Origin: Shinella zoogloeoides
Lineage (GTDB): Bacteria; Pseudomonadota; Alphaproteobacteria; Rhizobiales; Rhizobiaceae
Length of the DNA: 64,000 nucleotides
Assembly (NCBI RefSeq): GCF_020883495.1
Contig: NZ_CP086610.1
Location: forward strand, 2,337,501-2,401,500
Reading direction: 5' to 3'
Position 1 is the stretch's first letter. Every line of letters starts with the position of its first letter. Shown here piece after piece: positions 18,388-26,972 of the stretch. Both the position numbers and the translations under genes were made by a program. Below the pieces are notes generated by a model. That model made no database searches, was not told the DNA's origin, and saw only the letters and a program-made list of their open reading frames with translations.

Positions 18388-18416
18388 TGTTAGCGGCAGC
18401 AGCCTCGGCGCGCAAG
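18388..18416 (-). promoter_or_regulatory. Predicted trpL-trpE(G) promoter
   Basis: On the minus strand, CTTGCG (18416-18411) and CTAACA (18393-18388) are 17 bases apart. The trpL ATG begins 10 bases after the -10 box, consistent with a leaderless start as known for the S. meliloti orthologue. Confidence 0.65.
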
Positions 18417-18435
18417 CCCTTCCTCGCCGCCCGTA

Positions 18436-18463
18436 AAAAGAAACGGCGCCCGAAGGCGCCGTC
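18436..18463 (-). terminator. Terminator of the TonB-dependent receptor gene
   Basis: An 8-bp perfect stem ACGGCGCC (18443-18450) pairs with 18455-18462 around a 4-base loop. On the minus strand it is followed by TTTCTTTTT. It lies 16 bases past the receptor stop and insulates the trpL promoter. Confidence 0.88.
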
Positions 18464-18478
18464 CCGTCTGTCATGCGC

Positions 18479-20740
18479 TTAGAACTTGCGCGAAATCGAA
18501 ACCTTGAAGGTACGGCCCGGCTCCGAATAGTAGGCCTTGGGCTGGGCGGTCGAGGTCGTCAGGTCGATATCGCGCCACTTCACAGCGTCGTAATATTCCT
18601 TGTCGAAGAGATTGTAGACGCCAGCCGTCACACGAAGCCCTTCGAACTGTTCCGGCTCCCACCAGCCGGTCAGGTTCACGATGCCGTAGCCGCGTGGCTG
18701 GAAGGTGGCATCGGACTTCTCGCTGACCGCGGCAACGGCGATCAGGCTGGTGTCGACACCCCAGGTCTCGGTCGAGTAGCCACCGCCGATGATGCCCTTG
18801 AACGGCGCGACGCTTGCCAGCTTCTTGCCCGTTTCGCGATCCTCGGCGTTGGCATAGGCGAAGGACGCGTGGACGTTGAAGCCATTGGCGAGGGACTTGT
18901 GTACGCGCCCTTCGAAACCGAAGATGCGCACGCTGTCGAGGTTCACATAACGGGTCGTGCCCCAGGGGAACGCCGGATCGCTGTAGTCGATCTCATCGTT
19001 GATGAAGTCCTTGTAGCGGTTGTAGAAGCCGGTGATGCGACCACCGAATTCAGAATCGCCGAGGTTCGCACCGACCTCGAAACCATTTGCCGTTTCAGGC
19101 TTGAGGTCCGGATTGCCGATCACGCGGTACATGGGAGGCGTCGCGTAGTTCATGTAGAGTTCGCTGGGGTTAGGCGCCTTGAAGGCCATGGACCACTGCG
19201 CGAACAGCTCCACCTCGGGGCTGACTTCATATGCCGCCCGCAGCTTCGGCGAGAACTGGAAGTCGCTCTGGCCCGCCGGAAGGCCCTTGTAACCGCTGTT
19301 GGCCTGGTACGCGGCCGTCTCCTTCGGGCTATAATCATACCAGTCGAAGCGCAGACCCGGCGTCAGGCTGAAGCCTGTGTCGGCGAAGGAAATCTTGTCG
19401 TCGATGAAGAGACCGACGCGATAGGCGTCGACATCCGGCATGTCGGCCTGATTCGTATGATGGAAGCTGCACGACATGGACGGAGGCACCATCGTATCGC
19501 AGACGTCACGCCCAGCCGAATACTGGCTGTACTTGGAGTAGGACAGGTTCCCGCCCACGGTAACATCATGCACGGTGGAACCCCAATCGAACTGGTTACC
19601 AAGCGAACCGACGATGCCGAAGCCGTTTTCCTCCATCTCGTTTCCACGATACCAAGGACCTGCCAACCCACCGGTACGCGTGCCGTAGACAGAGTTGTCG
19701 CTGACGACCTGTTGCCAGTAGAGCGTCGCATCTGCGCGGTCGATCGGCCCGGACAGGTCGGGAGCGTCATAACGGTAGTCGACCGAAACACGATTGCGCT
19801 CACGCTCCTTGTCGCCGTCCAGGTCGGAGTAATTACGCGGCGTGATGCCCCCTTCGTCGGTCTTGAGGTCGGTCGTCGTATCCTTGTGGAAACGTTCCGC
19901 CGTGAGACCGATCGTGTGACCGCCACCGACGTCGTGGCGCACCTTGAACATGAAGTTCTGCTGATCGAAATCGGCCGGATTCGACTCGGTGCGCGTGGCG
20001 CCGATCGTGTCCACCGTGCCCATGTTGCGCCGCTCATGACCGCGCACGTATCCGCCCTGGAACAGGACCGAGGTATCCTGGAAACGCTTTGCGAGAGCCA
20101 CCCATGCGCCAATGGACCGATCGGCGCTGTCATACGTGCTCTTGACGAGACCGCCGAAGTCCTTGCCGTCGGCGATGAGATCATCCGCCTCAAGCGTCCG
20201 CAGTACCAGCGCACCGCCAAGTGCGCCCGAGCCGGCGCGGCTGGAATCGGCGCCACGCATGACGTCCACGGTAGAAATCGACGAGAAATCATAGGTATCG
20301 ACACCGCCATCGCCGCGCGTCGAGGAGCCGAGCGTCGTCGAGGGACCCGGCTGACGCGCGCCATTGGTCAGATAGGGAAGCGGAACACCGTCGATGCTGG
20401 TCAGAACGCGATCCGCATCCAGGCCGCGAATGTTGACGCCGGAGCCATCGAACCCTGTCCCGACACCCGGCTCGGTCGTATTGCCGAGGTCCGTGATGCT
20501 GGAGATCTGACGCCTTGAGATTTCCGTTGCAGTGGTCTGCGTGGCAAGCGGCGTGTCAGCGACCGAACCGACGGGCAGAACCCGCCTGCCCTTCACCACA
20601 ACCGCCTGCAGGTTGGTGCTCTGACCGGTCGAAGCACCGGCGGCGTTTGCCGCATCCTGCGCAAGGGCATCGGTGGAAAGCGAAAGCACGGCGAGCGCCG
20701 TGCAAGCCAGAAGTGCGGTGCGGTAACGCCGGGCCTGCAT
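18479..20740 (-). CDS. TonB-dependent outer membrane receptor, hemoglobin/transferrin family (probable heme uptake)
   Basis: A 753-residue protein with a signal peptide (cleavage near ALAQDAA), a plug domain (VNIRGLDADRVLTSIDGVPL) and a long beta-barrel ending in aromatic VSISRKF, as expected for an outer membrane receptor. The layout fits the hemoglobin/transferrin/lactoferrin receptor family. A FRAP-like FKAPNPSELYM is present, but I cannot see a full FRAP-His-NPNL heme motif, so heme is likely but not proven. A TGA-N9-TCA site overlaps the predicted -35 box, suggesting iron repression by RirA. Confidence 0.85.
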   Translation of the reverse strand: MQARRYRTALLACTALAVLSLSTDALAQDAANAAGASTGQSTNLQAVVVKGRRVLPVGSVADTPLATQTTATEISRRQISSITDLGNTTEPGVGTGFDGSGVNIRGLDADRVLTSIDGVPLPYLTNGARQPGPSTTLGSSTRGDGGVDTYDFSSISTVDVMRGADSSRAGSGALGGALVLRTLEADDLIADGKDFGGLVKSTYDSADRSIGAWVALAKRFQDTSVLFQGGYVRGHERRNMGTVDTIGATRTESNPADFDQQNFMFKVRHDVGGGHTIGLTAERFHKDTTTDLKTDEGGITPRNYSDLDGDKERERNRVSVDYRYDAPDLSGPIDRADATLYWQQVVSDNSVYGTRTGGLAGPWYRGNEMEENGFGIVGSLGNQFDWGSTVHDVTVGGNLSYSKYSQYSAGRDVCDTMVPPSMSCSFHHTNQADMPDVDAYRVGLFIDDKISFADTGFSLTPGLRFDWYDYSPKETAAYQANSGYKGLPAGQSDFQFSPKLRAAYEVSPEVELFAQWSMAFKAPNPSELYMNYATPPMYRVIGNPDLKPETANGFEVGANLGDSEFGGRITGFYNRYKDFINDEIDYSDPAFPWGTTRYVNLDSVRIFGFEGRVHKSLANGFNVHASFAYANAEDRETGKKLASVAPFKGIIGGGYSTETWGVDTSLIAVAAVSEKSDATFQPRGYGIVNLTGWWEPEQFEGLRVTAGVYNLFDKEYYDAVKWRDIDLTTSTAQPKAYYSEPGRTFKVSISRKF

Positions 20741-21088
20741 GTCTATCCTCTTGGGTCAGCGCGCACGACAGCGGCCAGACGCAGGGGATGCGCCGGCTCT
20801 CAGCCATGCGGAAATATGGCGAAAACATGGTCGGGCCTGAAGCCCGCCCCATCGCTATGAAACATGATTAAACTTGTCAACATAAAAAAGATGACTTTCT
20901 CAATCCACTATCAAGGAAGAACGGCCCTGTCACATAAATGACGATTTTCAAGAGAAGGCGCCCCGGCTCTTTCAGACCATCCGCAGAACGGGCCGCCGGA
21001 ATCGCGAATTTTCACCGTCGCGGGTATTTTCCCAATCCGTAAGCATATGCTAATGGCTTGATCGAAACACAGGCAGCAAGGCAATCCC
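20741..21088. other. Intergenic region between receptor and small unknown gene
   Basis: 348 bases without a gene. It holds the receptor promoter and IRO-type box (20852-20880), an AT-rich stretch around 20880-20915, and a 10-bp palindrome AGCATATGCT at 21042-21051 just upstream of the divergent small gene. I see no RNA gene. Confidence 0.6.
20852..20880 (-). promoter_or_regulatory. Predicted receptor promoter with IRO-type (RirA) operator
   Basis: On the minus strand, TTGACA (20880-20875) is followed after 17 bases by TAGCGA (20857-20852). The motif TGATTAAACTTGTCA at 20865-20879 fits TGA-N9-TCA, the IRO box bound by the iron-sulfur repressor RirA in rhizobia, and overlaps the -35 element and spacer. 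Binding there would block transcription in iron-replete cells. The -10 match is weak. Confidence 0.6.
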
Positions 21089-21397
21089 ATGGTTTCCCGC
21101 ATGGTGGACAGGTTCCGCGAGTTGCAGCAGAAGCTGGCGGACGTGATCGAGCATTACGAAACGCCGGAGTTCAAGGCGCTGGACGGCAACATGGCCGCCG
21201 CCTTCCAGGCGATCTGCCGGCATGTGCCGCGCAACGCAGACGAGGAGCGCACCATGGCGGCCTTCTTCCTCGACCTCATCGAGAGCAACGATGCGGGCGA
21301 CAATATCCATATCATCCGCCGCGTGCGCGCAATCGTCGTCGACGGCATCGCGCGGGACCCGCCGGCGATGGAAATCGCGAACGGCGCCGGAATCTAG
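21089..21397 (+). CDS. Small conserved-looking protein of unknown function
   Basis: A 102-residue acidic, helical protein (VDRFRELQQKLADVIEHY then NIHIIRRVRAIVVDGIARD). No signal peptide, membrane helix or catalytic motif is visible. The ATG at 21089 has a weak site (AAGGCAATCCC); an ATG four codons later (21101) is possible. It is divergent from the iron-regulated receptor and 92 bases upstream of the extensin-like gene. I do not recognise the family. Confidence 0.6.
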   Translation: MVSRMVDRFRELQQKLADVIEHYETPEFKALDGNMAAAFQAICRHVPRNADEERTMAAFFLDLIESNDAGDNIHIIRRVRAIVVDGIARDPPAMEIANGAGI

Positions 21398-21489
21398 CAC
21401 GCCGGCAACCGCGCTTCAGCCACACCCCTGCAACCAAATCCCCCGTCCGACGTTTCCCCGCCAGTATCTCAGCCGGGAGACACCCCATC

Positions 21490-22197
21490 GCCACGATCCG
21501 CCACCTGCCCCTTCTCGCCGCTGTCCTCCTGCTCACCGGCGCCGCCGAACTGCCGAAGGACGGCCCGCTGCCCGCAGCGCGACCTGAATCCAGGGCCATC
21601 GAAGCCCCCGAAGACAAGGTCGAGCCGCGCCCGCAAGAAGATGCGGGGGAGCAAGCAGCCTGTCGGACAGCTCTCAAGGAGGCGGGTGCGGTCTTCGCGG
21701 AGGCCCCGGCCGTCGAGGACGGCAGGGCCTGCGGCATCGAACGACCGGTAACGCTCAAGGCCCTTGCCGGCGGCATCGAGGTCGAGCCGGACGCGACCGT
21801 GCGCTGCGAGGCGGCGCTACAGCTTGCCCGCTGGGTGGAAGGCTCGGTCAAGCCGGCCATTGCGGTCGCCATGCCGAAGGAGGCGATCACCGGCCTCTCC
21901 CAGGCCTCGGCCTATGTCTGCCGCAATCGCAACGGCGCGCCGGAGGGCAAGATTTCCGAGCACGCCTTCGGCAACGCCATCGACATAGCCGGCTTCACGC
22001 TGAAAAGCGGCAAGACGCTCGCCATCCGCCCCGCCGACAGGGACGCTACGCTGGAGGGCGCCTTCCAGCGCGCCATCACCGAAGCCGCCTGCCTCTATTT
22101 CACGACGGTCCTCGACCCCGGCAGCGACGCCGCCCACCAGAACCACCTGCATCTCGACGTGAAGGCACGACGCGGCGGCTATCGATATTGCTGGTGA
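21490..22197 (+). CDS. Extensin-like C-terminal domain protein, secreted, apparent ATC start
   Basis: A 235-residue protein with the Extensin-like_C pattern: CGIERPVTLKAL, VRCEAALQLARWV, ASAYVCRNRN, SEHAFGNAIDIAGF and HQNHLHLDVKARRGGYRYC. The cysteines and the HA..NAID and HxHLD motifs suggest a peptidoglycan or metal-hydrolase-like fold in the periplasm. There is no ATG, GTG or TTG in frame between the upstream gene's stop and the domain. GGGAGACACCCC is followed by ATC GCC ACG ATC, and initiation there would give a good signal peptide (HLPLLAAVLLLTGAAE). The start is inferred; CTG at 21508 is an alternative. Confidence 0.75.
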   Translation, partial: ATIRHLPLLAAVLLLTGAAELPKDGPLPAARPESRAIEAPEDKVEPRPQEDAGEQAACRTALKEAGAVFAEAPAVEDGRACGIERPVTLKALAGGIEVEPDATVRCEAALQLARWVEGSVKPAIAVAMPKEAITGLSQASAYVCRNRNGAPEGKISEHAFGNAIDIAGFTLKSGKTLAIRPADRDATLEGAFQRAITEAACLYFTTVLDPGSDAAHQNHLHLDVKARRGGYRYCW

Positions 22198-22462
22198 GAC
22201 TGTGCGTGTTCGGCACAAAAAGGACAGCCCGCGCCGTATGCATTGCGGGCGGCCTGAGTTGAAATCGGGCGTCTCCCGGCACCGCCCCTGACCGCGTTTT
22301 CCGAAGCCAGCCACGCTGCCCGGGCAGGTGAAACGCCCCGCGCCATCCACCGCCCTGCCGCGGATATAGCGAATCACTCGAACCGAGAGCGTTGCGGAAT
22401 AGTTACAGACTCGTTACCCGGCTCAGTGTTACATGACGATACGCAATTCTGGAGGGACTTCG

Positions 22463-23242
22463 ATGATGAAGCGTCTTTTGGTCAGGACGACCGCCGTACT
22501 CCTCATTTCGTCGGGCGCAGCATACGCGGCCGACCTTACGGAACCCGCCCCCGCAACGTTTGAAGAGCGGGTGGCTTCGAACTTCGACTGGTCCGGCGCC
22601 TATGTCGGCGTGAACGTCGGCGGCGGGTTCGGCACCTTCGATCATCCGTTTGCCATCACGGCGCCGGCACCTGTCGGAACGGTTGTCGATGGTTCCGTTG
22701 ACATCAGCGCTGGCGGCTTCCTCGGCGGCGTACAGGCCGGCTATAACTGGCAGAATGGCGATTTCGTATTCGGTGCCGAAGCCGACTTCCAAGGTTCGGC
22801 CGTGAAGGCCGAAGACTCTCTCAGCGTCAACACCGTTCCCCCATTTGGCGCTGGTAGCATCGACGGTGAAGCAGGCACGAAGGTCAAGTGGTTCGGTACC
22901 GTGCGCGCACGCGCCGGCGTCTCGCCCGTTGATCGCCTTCTGGTTTACGGCACCGCCGGCTTGGCATACGGCAAGGTCGAGAGCTACCTCAACGCCAACG
23001 TAACTGGCGGCGGGCCTATCGGTAACATCGATGTGAGCAAATCCAATACAAAGGCCGGCTGGACCGTTGGCGCAGGCGCTGAGTATGCTGTAACCAACAA
23101 CTGGACGATCAAGAGCGAGTATCTCTACACCGACCTCGGCAAGACCACGCTCATCAATGCGGACCTCTTCGGCGCAAACGCCACGCTCAAGAACGATGTG
23201 TCCTTCCATACGATCCGCATCGGCCTGAACTACAAGTTCTGA
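22463..23242 (+). CDS. Outer membrane beta-barrel protein (Omp25/RopB-like)
   Basis: A 259-residue protein with a signal peptide (LLISSGAAYAAD) followed by a small eight-stranded barrel: FDWSGAYVGVNVGGGFG, GGVQAGYNWQNGDFVFGAEAD, GTVRARAGVSPVDRLLVYGT, GAGAEYAVTNNWTIKSEYLY, and a C-terminal HTIRIGLNYKF ending in Phe for BAM recognition. These features match abundant rhizobial/Brucella Omp25-type proteins that stabilise the envelope. The ATG at 22463 follows GGAGGGACTTCG; a second ATG is next to it. Confidence 0.9.
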   Translation: MMKRLLVRTTAVLLISSGAAYAADLTEPAPATFEERVASNFDWSGAYVGVNVGGGFGTFDHPFAITAPAPVGTVVDGSVDISAGGFLGGVQAGYNWQNGDFVFGAEADFQGSAVKAEDSLSVNTVPPFGAGSIDGEAGTKVKWFGTVRARAGVSPVDRLLVYGTAGLAYGKVESYLNANVTGGGPIGNIDVSKSNTKAGWTVGAGAEYAVTNNWTIKSEYLYTDLGKTTLINADLFGANATLKNDVSFHTIRIGLNYKF

Positions 23243-23266
23243 TCGGCCGGTCGCCACATCACAACT

Positions 23267-23296
23267 GCGAACCCCGGTTCAGCCGGGGTTCGCTTC
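23267..23296 (+). terminator. Hairpin downstream of the Omp25-like gene
   Basis: An 11-bp perfect stem (23267-23277 with 23283-23293, AACCCCGG type) with a 5-base loop lies 24 bases after the stop. Only a short TT follows, so termination efficiency is uncertain. Confidence 0.5.
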
Positions 23297-23362
23297 CGCC
23301 CTGCCCAAACCGGGCAAACCTCGAACCTGCCTCCTGCCTAGGATAAACCGGCCATTGCTGGC

Positions 23363-23385
23363 GGGGGGGGGGGGGGGGGGGGGGG
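23363..23385. repeat. Homopolymeric G tract (23 G)
   Basis: Twenty-three consecutive G residues on the plus strand, followed by AATG and a run of seven C. It lies 139 bases upstream of the DUF1993 gene and about 120 bases after the porin gene. Such tracts are prone to slippage; they can be sequencing artefacts or length-variable promoter elements. Confidence 0.9.
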
Positions 23386-23523
23386 AATGCCCCCCCAGCC
23401 CGCTATCATCCGGTTCGAACGACTGCTGAAACGAAGCAGCCCGCCCACATGGTATTCTGCCTGGAGCAAGCCGCATTTGCCCTGCTATCATGCCGGGCAT
23501 CGCTCTCTTTAAAAGGCTCCACC

Positions 23524-24030
23524 ATGTCGATCACCCCTTACGAACTCTCCGTCCCCGCCTTCCAGAGCGGCTTTGCCGTGCTGTCCAAGCTGCTCGACAA
23601 GGCCGAGGCCTTTGCCGAGGAAAAGAAGATCAAGCCGGAAATCCTGGTGAATGCGCGTCTCGCACCCGACATGCTTTCGCTTGCCGGCCAGATCCAGCGC
23701 ATGAGCGACACCGCCAAAGGCGCCGCCGCCCGCCTCACGGGCACGGAAGCGCCGAGCTTTGCAGACGACGAGACGAGCCTTGCCGATCTCAGGGCGCGCA
23801 TCGAAAAGACGACGGCCTATCTCGCCTCCGTGCCGGAAGCGGCCTTCGCCGGCGCGGAGGAACGCACCGTGGTTCTGAAGACGCGCGGCGGCGAGATGAG
23901 TTCCTCGGGCAAGGCGTATCTCCTTAGCTTCGTGCTGCCGAACTTCTATTTCCACCTCACGACCGCCTATGCGATCCTGCGCCATAACGGCGTTCCCGTC
24001 GGCAAGCTCGATTATCTCGGCCGAACCTGA
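23524..24030 (+). CDS. DUF1993 domain-containing protein
   Basis: A 168-residue protein matching the DUF1993 pattern (YELSVPAFQSGFAVLSKLLD, KIKPEILVNARLAPDMLSL, FVLPNFYFHLTTAYAILRHN, G.PVGKLDYLG). The fold is a DinB-like four-helix bundle; the function is unknown, though DinB folds often bind metal or thiols. The ATG at 23524 follows AAAAGGCTCCACC. The upstream in-frame ATG (23449) would add residues lacking family similarity. The G tract upstream might affect expression. Confidence 0.85.
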   Translation: MSITPYELSVPAFQSGFAVLSKLLDKAEAFAEEKKIKPEILVNARLAPDMLSLAGQIQRMSDTAKGAAARLTGTEAPSFADDETSLADLRARIEKTTAYLASVPEAAFAGAEERTVVLKTRGGEMSSSGKAYLLSFVLPNFYFHLTTAYAILRHNGVPVGKLDYLGRT

Positions 24031-24033
24031 CGC

Positions 24034-24064
24034 AAAGGAAGGGGCCGGGCGGCCCCCAACCTTT
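24034..24064. terminator. Possible bidirectional terminator between DUF1993 gene and fhs
   Basis: GGGGCC (24041-24046) pairs with GGCCCC (24051-24056), and AAAGG (24034-24038) with CCTTT (24060-24064) across small internal loops. It lies between convergent stops. The T-run is short. Confidence 0.4.
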
Positions 24065-24073
24065 GAACAGGCC

Positions 24074-25753
24074 TTAGAACAGGCCTTCGATCTGGCCGTC
24101 CTCGTTCAGGAAGATCTTTTCCGAGGACGGCACCTTCGGCAGGCCCGGCATAGTCATGATCTCGCCGGTGATGACCACGACGAAGCCCGCGCCGGCCGAC
24201 AGGCGCACCTCGCGCACCGGCACCGTATGGCCTGTCGGCGCGCCGCGCAGGTTCGGGTCGGTCGAGAAGGAATATTGCGTCTTGGCCATGCAGACCGGAA
24301 GGTTGCCGTAGCCCTGATCCTCCCAGATGCGAAGCTGGTCGCGCACCGACTTGTCGGCGATGACCTCGCCGGCATGATAGATGTCCTTGGCGATCGTCTC
24401 GATCTTCTGGAACAGTGGCATGTCGTCGGGATAGAGCGGCGAGAATTGCGACAGGCCGGATTCGGCAAGGTCGACCACCTTGCGCGCCAGCGCCTCGATG
24501 CCCACTGACCCTTCCGCCCAATGCCGGCACAGGATGGCCTCGGCCCCGAGCGTGGCGACGAAATCCTTCACCGCCTGGATTTCCGCCTGCGTATCGGAGG
24601 TGAAGTGGTTGATGGCGACGACCACCGGCACGCCGAATTTCTTGACGTTCTGCACATGCCGGCCGAGATTGGCGCAGCCCTTCTTCACCGCCTCGACATT
24701 CCCCCTGCCGAGATCGTCCTTCTTCACGCCGCCGTTCATCTTCATCGCGCGCACGGTGGCGACGATCACGGCCGCATCGGGCTTCAGCCCCGCCTTGCGG
24801 CACTTGATGTCGAAGAATTTCTCCGCCCCGAGATCCGCGCCGAAGCCGGCCTCCGTCACCACGTAGTCGGCAAGCTTCAGCGCCGTCGTGGTGGCGACGA
24901 CGGAATTGCAGCCATGCGCGATATTGGCGAAGGGACCGCCATGCACGAAGGCGGGATTGTTTTCCAGCGTCTGCACGAGGTTCGGCTGCATGGCGTCCTT
25001 CAGCAGCACCGTCATCGCCCCGTCCGCCTTGATGTCGCGGGCGAAGACCGGCGACTTGTCGCGGCGATAGCCGATAATGATGCTGCCGAGGCGCTTTTCG
25101 AGATCCTTCAGGTCCGTCGCCAGACAGAGGATCGCCATGACCTCGGAGGCCACGGTGATGTCGAAGCCTGTCTCGCGCGGATAGCCATTGGCCACGCCCC
25201 CGAGCGAGGCGACGATGTGGCGCAGCGCCCGGTCGTTCATGTCCATCACGCGCCGCCAGGCGATGCGGCGGATATCGATGTTCTGCTCGTTGCCCCAGTA
25301 GATGTGATTGTCGATGAGCGCGGACAGCAGGTTGTGCGCGGAGGTAATGGCGTGGAAATCGCCGGTGAAGTGGAGGTTCATGTCCTCCATCGGCACGACC
25401 TGCGCATAGCCGCCGCCCGCCGCGCCTCCCTTCACGCCGAAGCAGGGGCCGAGCGAGGCCTCACGAATGCAGGTGATCGCCTTCTTGCCGATGCGGTTCA
25501 GCCCGTCGCCGAGACCCACCGTGGTCGTCGTCTTGCCCTCGCCCGCCGGCGTCGGGTTGATCGCCGTCACGAGGATCAGCTTGCCGTTCCTGCGCCCCTT
25601 CTGCGCGGCGATGAACTCGGCGCTGATCTTGGCCTTGTCATGGCCGTAGGGCAGCAGGTGCTCCGGCGGAATGCCCAGCTTTCCGCCGATGTCCAGGATC
25701 GGCTTCTTGCGGGCCGCGCGGGCGATCTCGATATCGGACTTAACGTCTGCCAT
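24074..25753 (-). CDS. fhs: Formate--tetrahydrofolate ligase
   Basis: A 559-residue cytoplasmic enzyme that makes 10-formyl-THF from formate, THF and ATP, feeding one-carbon metabolism. The P-loop is seen as [18 protein letters not shown] (about residue 67). Other family blocks are [33 protein letters not shown] and [15 protein letters not shown] [11 protein letters not shown]. Length matches the family. The start [11 protein letters not shown] at 25753 is supported by homology; the longer frame reaching 26185 belongs to the antisense of its neighbour. It lies 79 bases downstream of the unknown AAA+ operon and may be partly read from it. Confidence 0.96.
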   Translation of the reverse strand: MADVKSDIEIARAARKKPILDIGGKLGIPPEHLLPYGHDKAKISAEFIAAQKGRRNGKLILVTAINPTPAGEGKTTTTVGLGDGLNRIGKKAITCIREASLGPCFGVKGGAAGGGYAQVVPMEDMNLHFTGDFHAITSAHNLLSALIDNHIYWGNEQNIDIRRIAWRRVMDMNDRALRHIVASLGGVANGYPRETGFDITVASEVMAILCLATDLKDLEKRLGSIIIGYRRDKSPVFARDIKADGAMTVLLKDAMQPNLVQTLENNPAFVHGGPFANIAHGCNSVVATTTALKLADYVVTEAGFGADLGAEKFFDIKCRKAGLKPDAAVIVATVRAMKMNGGVKKDDLGRGNVEAVKKGCANLGRHVQNVKKFGVPVVVAINHFTSDTQAEIQAVKDFVATLGAEAILCRHWAEGSVGIEALARKVVDLAESGLSQFSPLYPDDMPLFQKIETIAKDIYHAGEVIADKSVRDQLRIWEDQGYGNLPVCMAKTQYSFSTDPNLRGAPTGHTVPVREVRLSAGAGFVVVITGEIMTMPGLPKVPSSEKIFLNEDGQIEGLF

Positions 25754-25832
25754 GCGATGTTCCCTCCCCAAAACAACGAATAGCGAACAGGCCCCTCCTC
25801 CTATCCGCCATTCACCCGGTTTCGCTGCACCA

Positions 25833-26972
25833 TCATCGCGCCAGCACGTCGCGTATCTCCACGAAGTTCGAGCGCACGCGCAGCATGTAGAAGCCGATCG
25901 TCGCCAGATGCGTCGGCATGATCCAGCCGTCTTCCCGGCCATTCGAGATGATGGCCGGCTGGATGCGCAGCGCGGAGCGAAGCTGGCTGATCGTCGAGGT
26001 CCACAACGGCTCGATGCCGCGCGCCCGGATGACCGCCTCGAAATCCGCGCCCGCTGCCGAAAGAATGCCGTACTGGGCGTAGAGCTGGCCGTAGGCGAAC
26101 CAGAAACGGTCGTCCGCGCGGGTATCGAACCAGCCGTTGTTGTAGAATTCCGAACGCTCGCGCAGGATCGCCGTGGTGGCGCCAAGGTCGTTGGCCAGAC
26201 GGTCGAGCAGCTCGATCAGGTTGTCCGAGCGACCATCGAAGATCGCGTCGCATGCCTCCAGCGAGGCGTTGAACTTGCGCAGATCCGCCATCGCCGTGCG
26301 GTAGTAGTTCGGCGTCGGCGTCTTGGGCAGCAGCGAATCCGAGCCGAAATACCAGGTCTCCTCGTCGAACTGGAGATTGCCGCGCGCGCGCTGCAGGTCG
26401 GCGTTGATGCCGGAGGTGCCGCGCACGCGGCCGAGCGAATCCACGAGTTCCACGGCCGTGCGGCGAACCACCTGGTTCACGCCGCGCTGGAAGGAGGCCT
26501 TGTTGTCGAACCACGGCGTCTTGTCCCAGTCCAGCCCGAAAAGCCCCAGCTTGTAGAGCAGCATCGAGGAAATCCAGGCGTTCTGGTTGACGTTGAAATC
26601 GATGAGATCCGCCGTCACGTCCACGATGGCCGAGCGCACGCAGGTGCGCGGCGCCGGCTCGGCGACCTCGCCCGCCGCCGGCGTCGTCGTCGTGGCGGTG
26701 CCCGCATCCTGCTGGCGCTGGCCGAGATTGTAGCGGTTCACATAGTCGGGGTCGAAGCCGCTCCAGACCTGCGTCTGCCAGACGAAATAGCTGTAGAACC
26801 CGATGAGCAGGAGCAATACGATGCCGATCGGCCCCTTGATGATCCAGCCACGGGCGCGATACCAGTTCGCCACCTTGACGAACGGCCAGAGGATCCAGGC
26901 GATCACCATGCCGATGCCCCGGCCGATGGCCGAAAAGATGCGCTGGAAGAACGCGACGATCGGGTCAAGCAT
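25833..26972 (-). CDS. Membrane protein of the AAA+ operon (DUF2333-like)
   Basis: A 379-residue protein. A hydrophobic N-terminus ([20 protein letters not shown]) and a strong membrane helix at about residues 48-66 ([19 protein letters not shown]) are followed by a large periplasmic domain rich in aromatic residues. I believe it belongs to the DUF2333 family, from patterns such as [19 protein letters not shown] and [20 protein letters not shown]. The function is unknown. It overlaps the preceding gene's stop by 8 bases (ATGCTTGA), showing coupling. GAGAGG precedes the chosen ATG by 9 bases; the ATG at 26981 is an alternative. It is the last gene of the five-gene cluster. Confidence 0.75.
   Translation of the reverse strand: MLDPIVAFFQRIFSAIGRGIGMVIAWILWPFVKVANWYRARGWIIKGPIGIVLLLLIGFYSYFVWQTQVWSGFDPDYVNRYNLGQRQQDAGTATTTTPAAGEVAEPAPRTCVRSAIVDVTADLIDFNVNQNAWISSMLLYKLGLFGLDWDKTPWFDNKASFQRGVNQVVRRTAVELVDSLGRVRGTSGINADLQRARGNLQFDEETWYFGSDSLLPKTPTPNYYRTAMADLRKFNASLEACDAIFDGRSDNLIELLDRLANDLGATTAILRERSEFYNNGWFDTRADDRFWFAYGQLYAQYGILSAAGADFEAVIRARGIEPLWTSTISQLRSALRIQPAIISNGREDGWIMPTHLATIGFYMLRVRSNFVEIRDVLAR

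Noticed and set aside
24074..26185. 703-residue frame joining fhs to upstream sequence
   Set aside because: fhs begins at [11 protein letters not shown] (25753). The extra part is in the antisense-like frame of the DUF2333-like gene and has no Fhs similarity.
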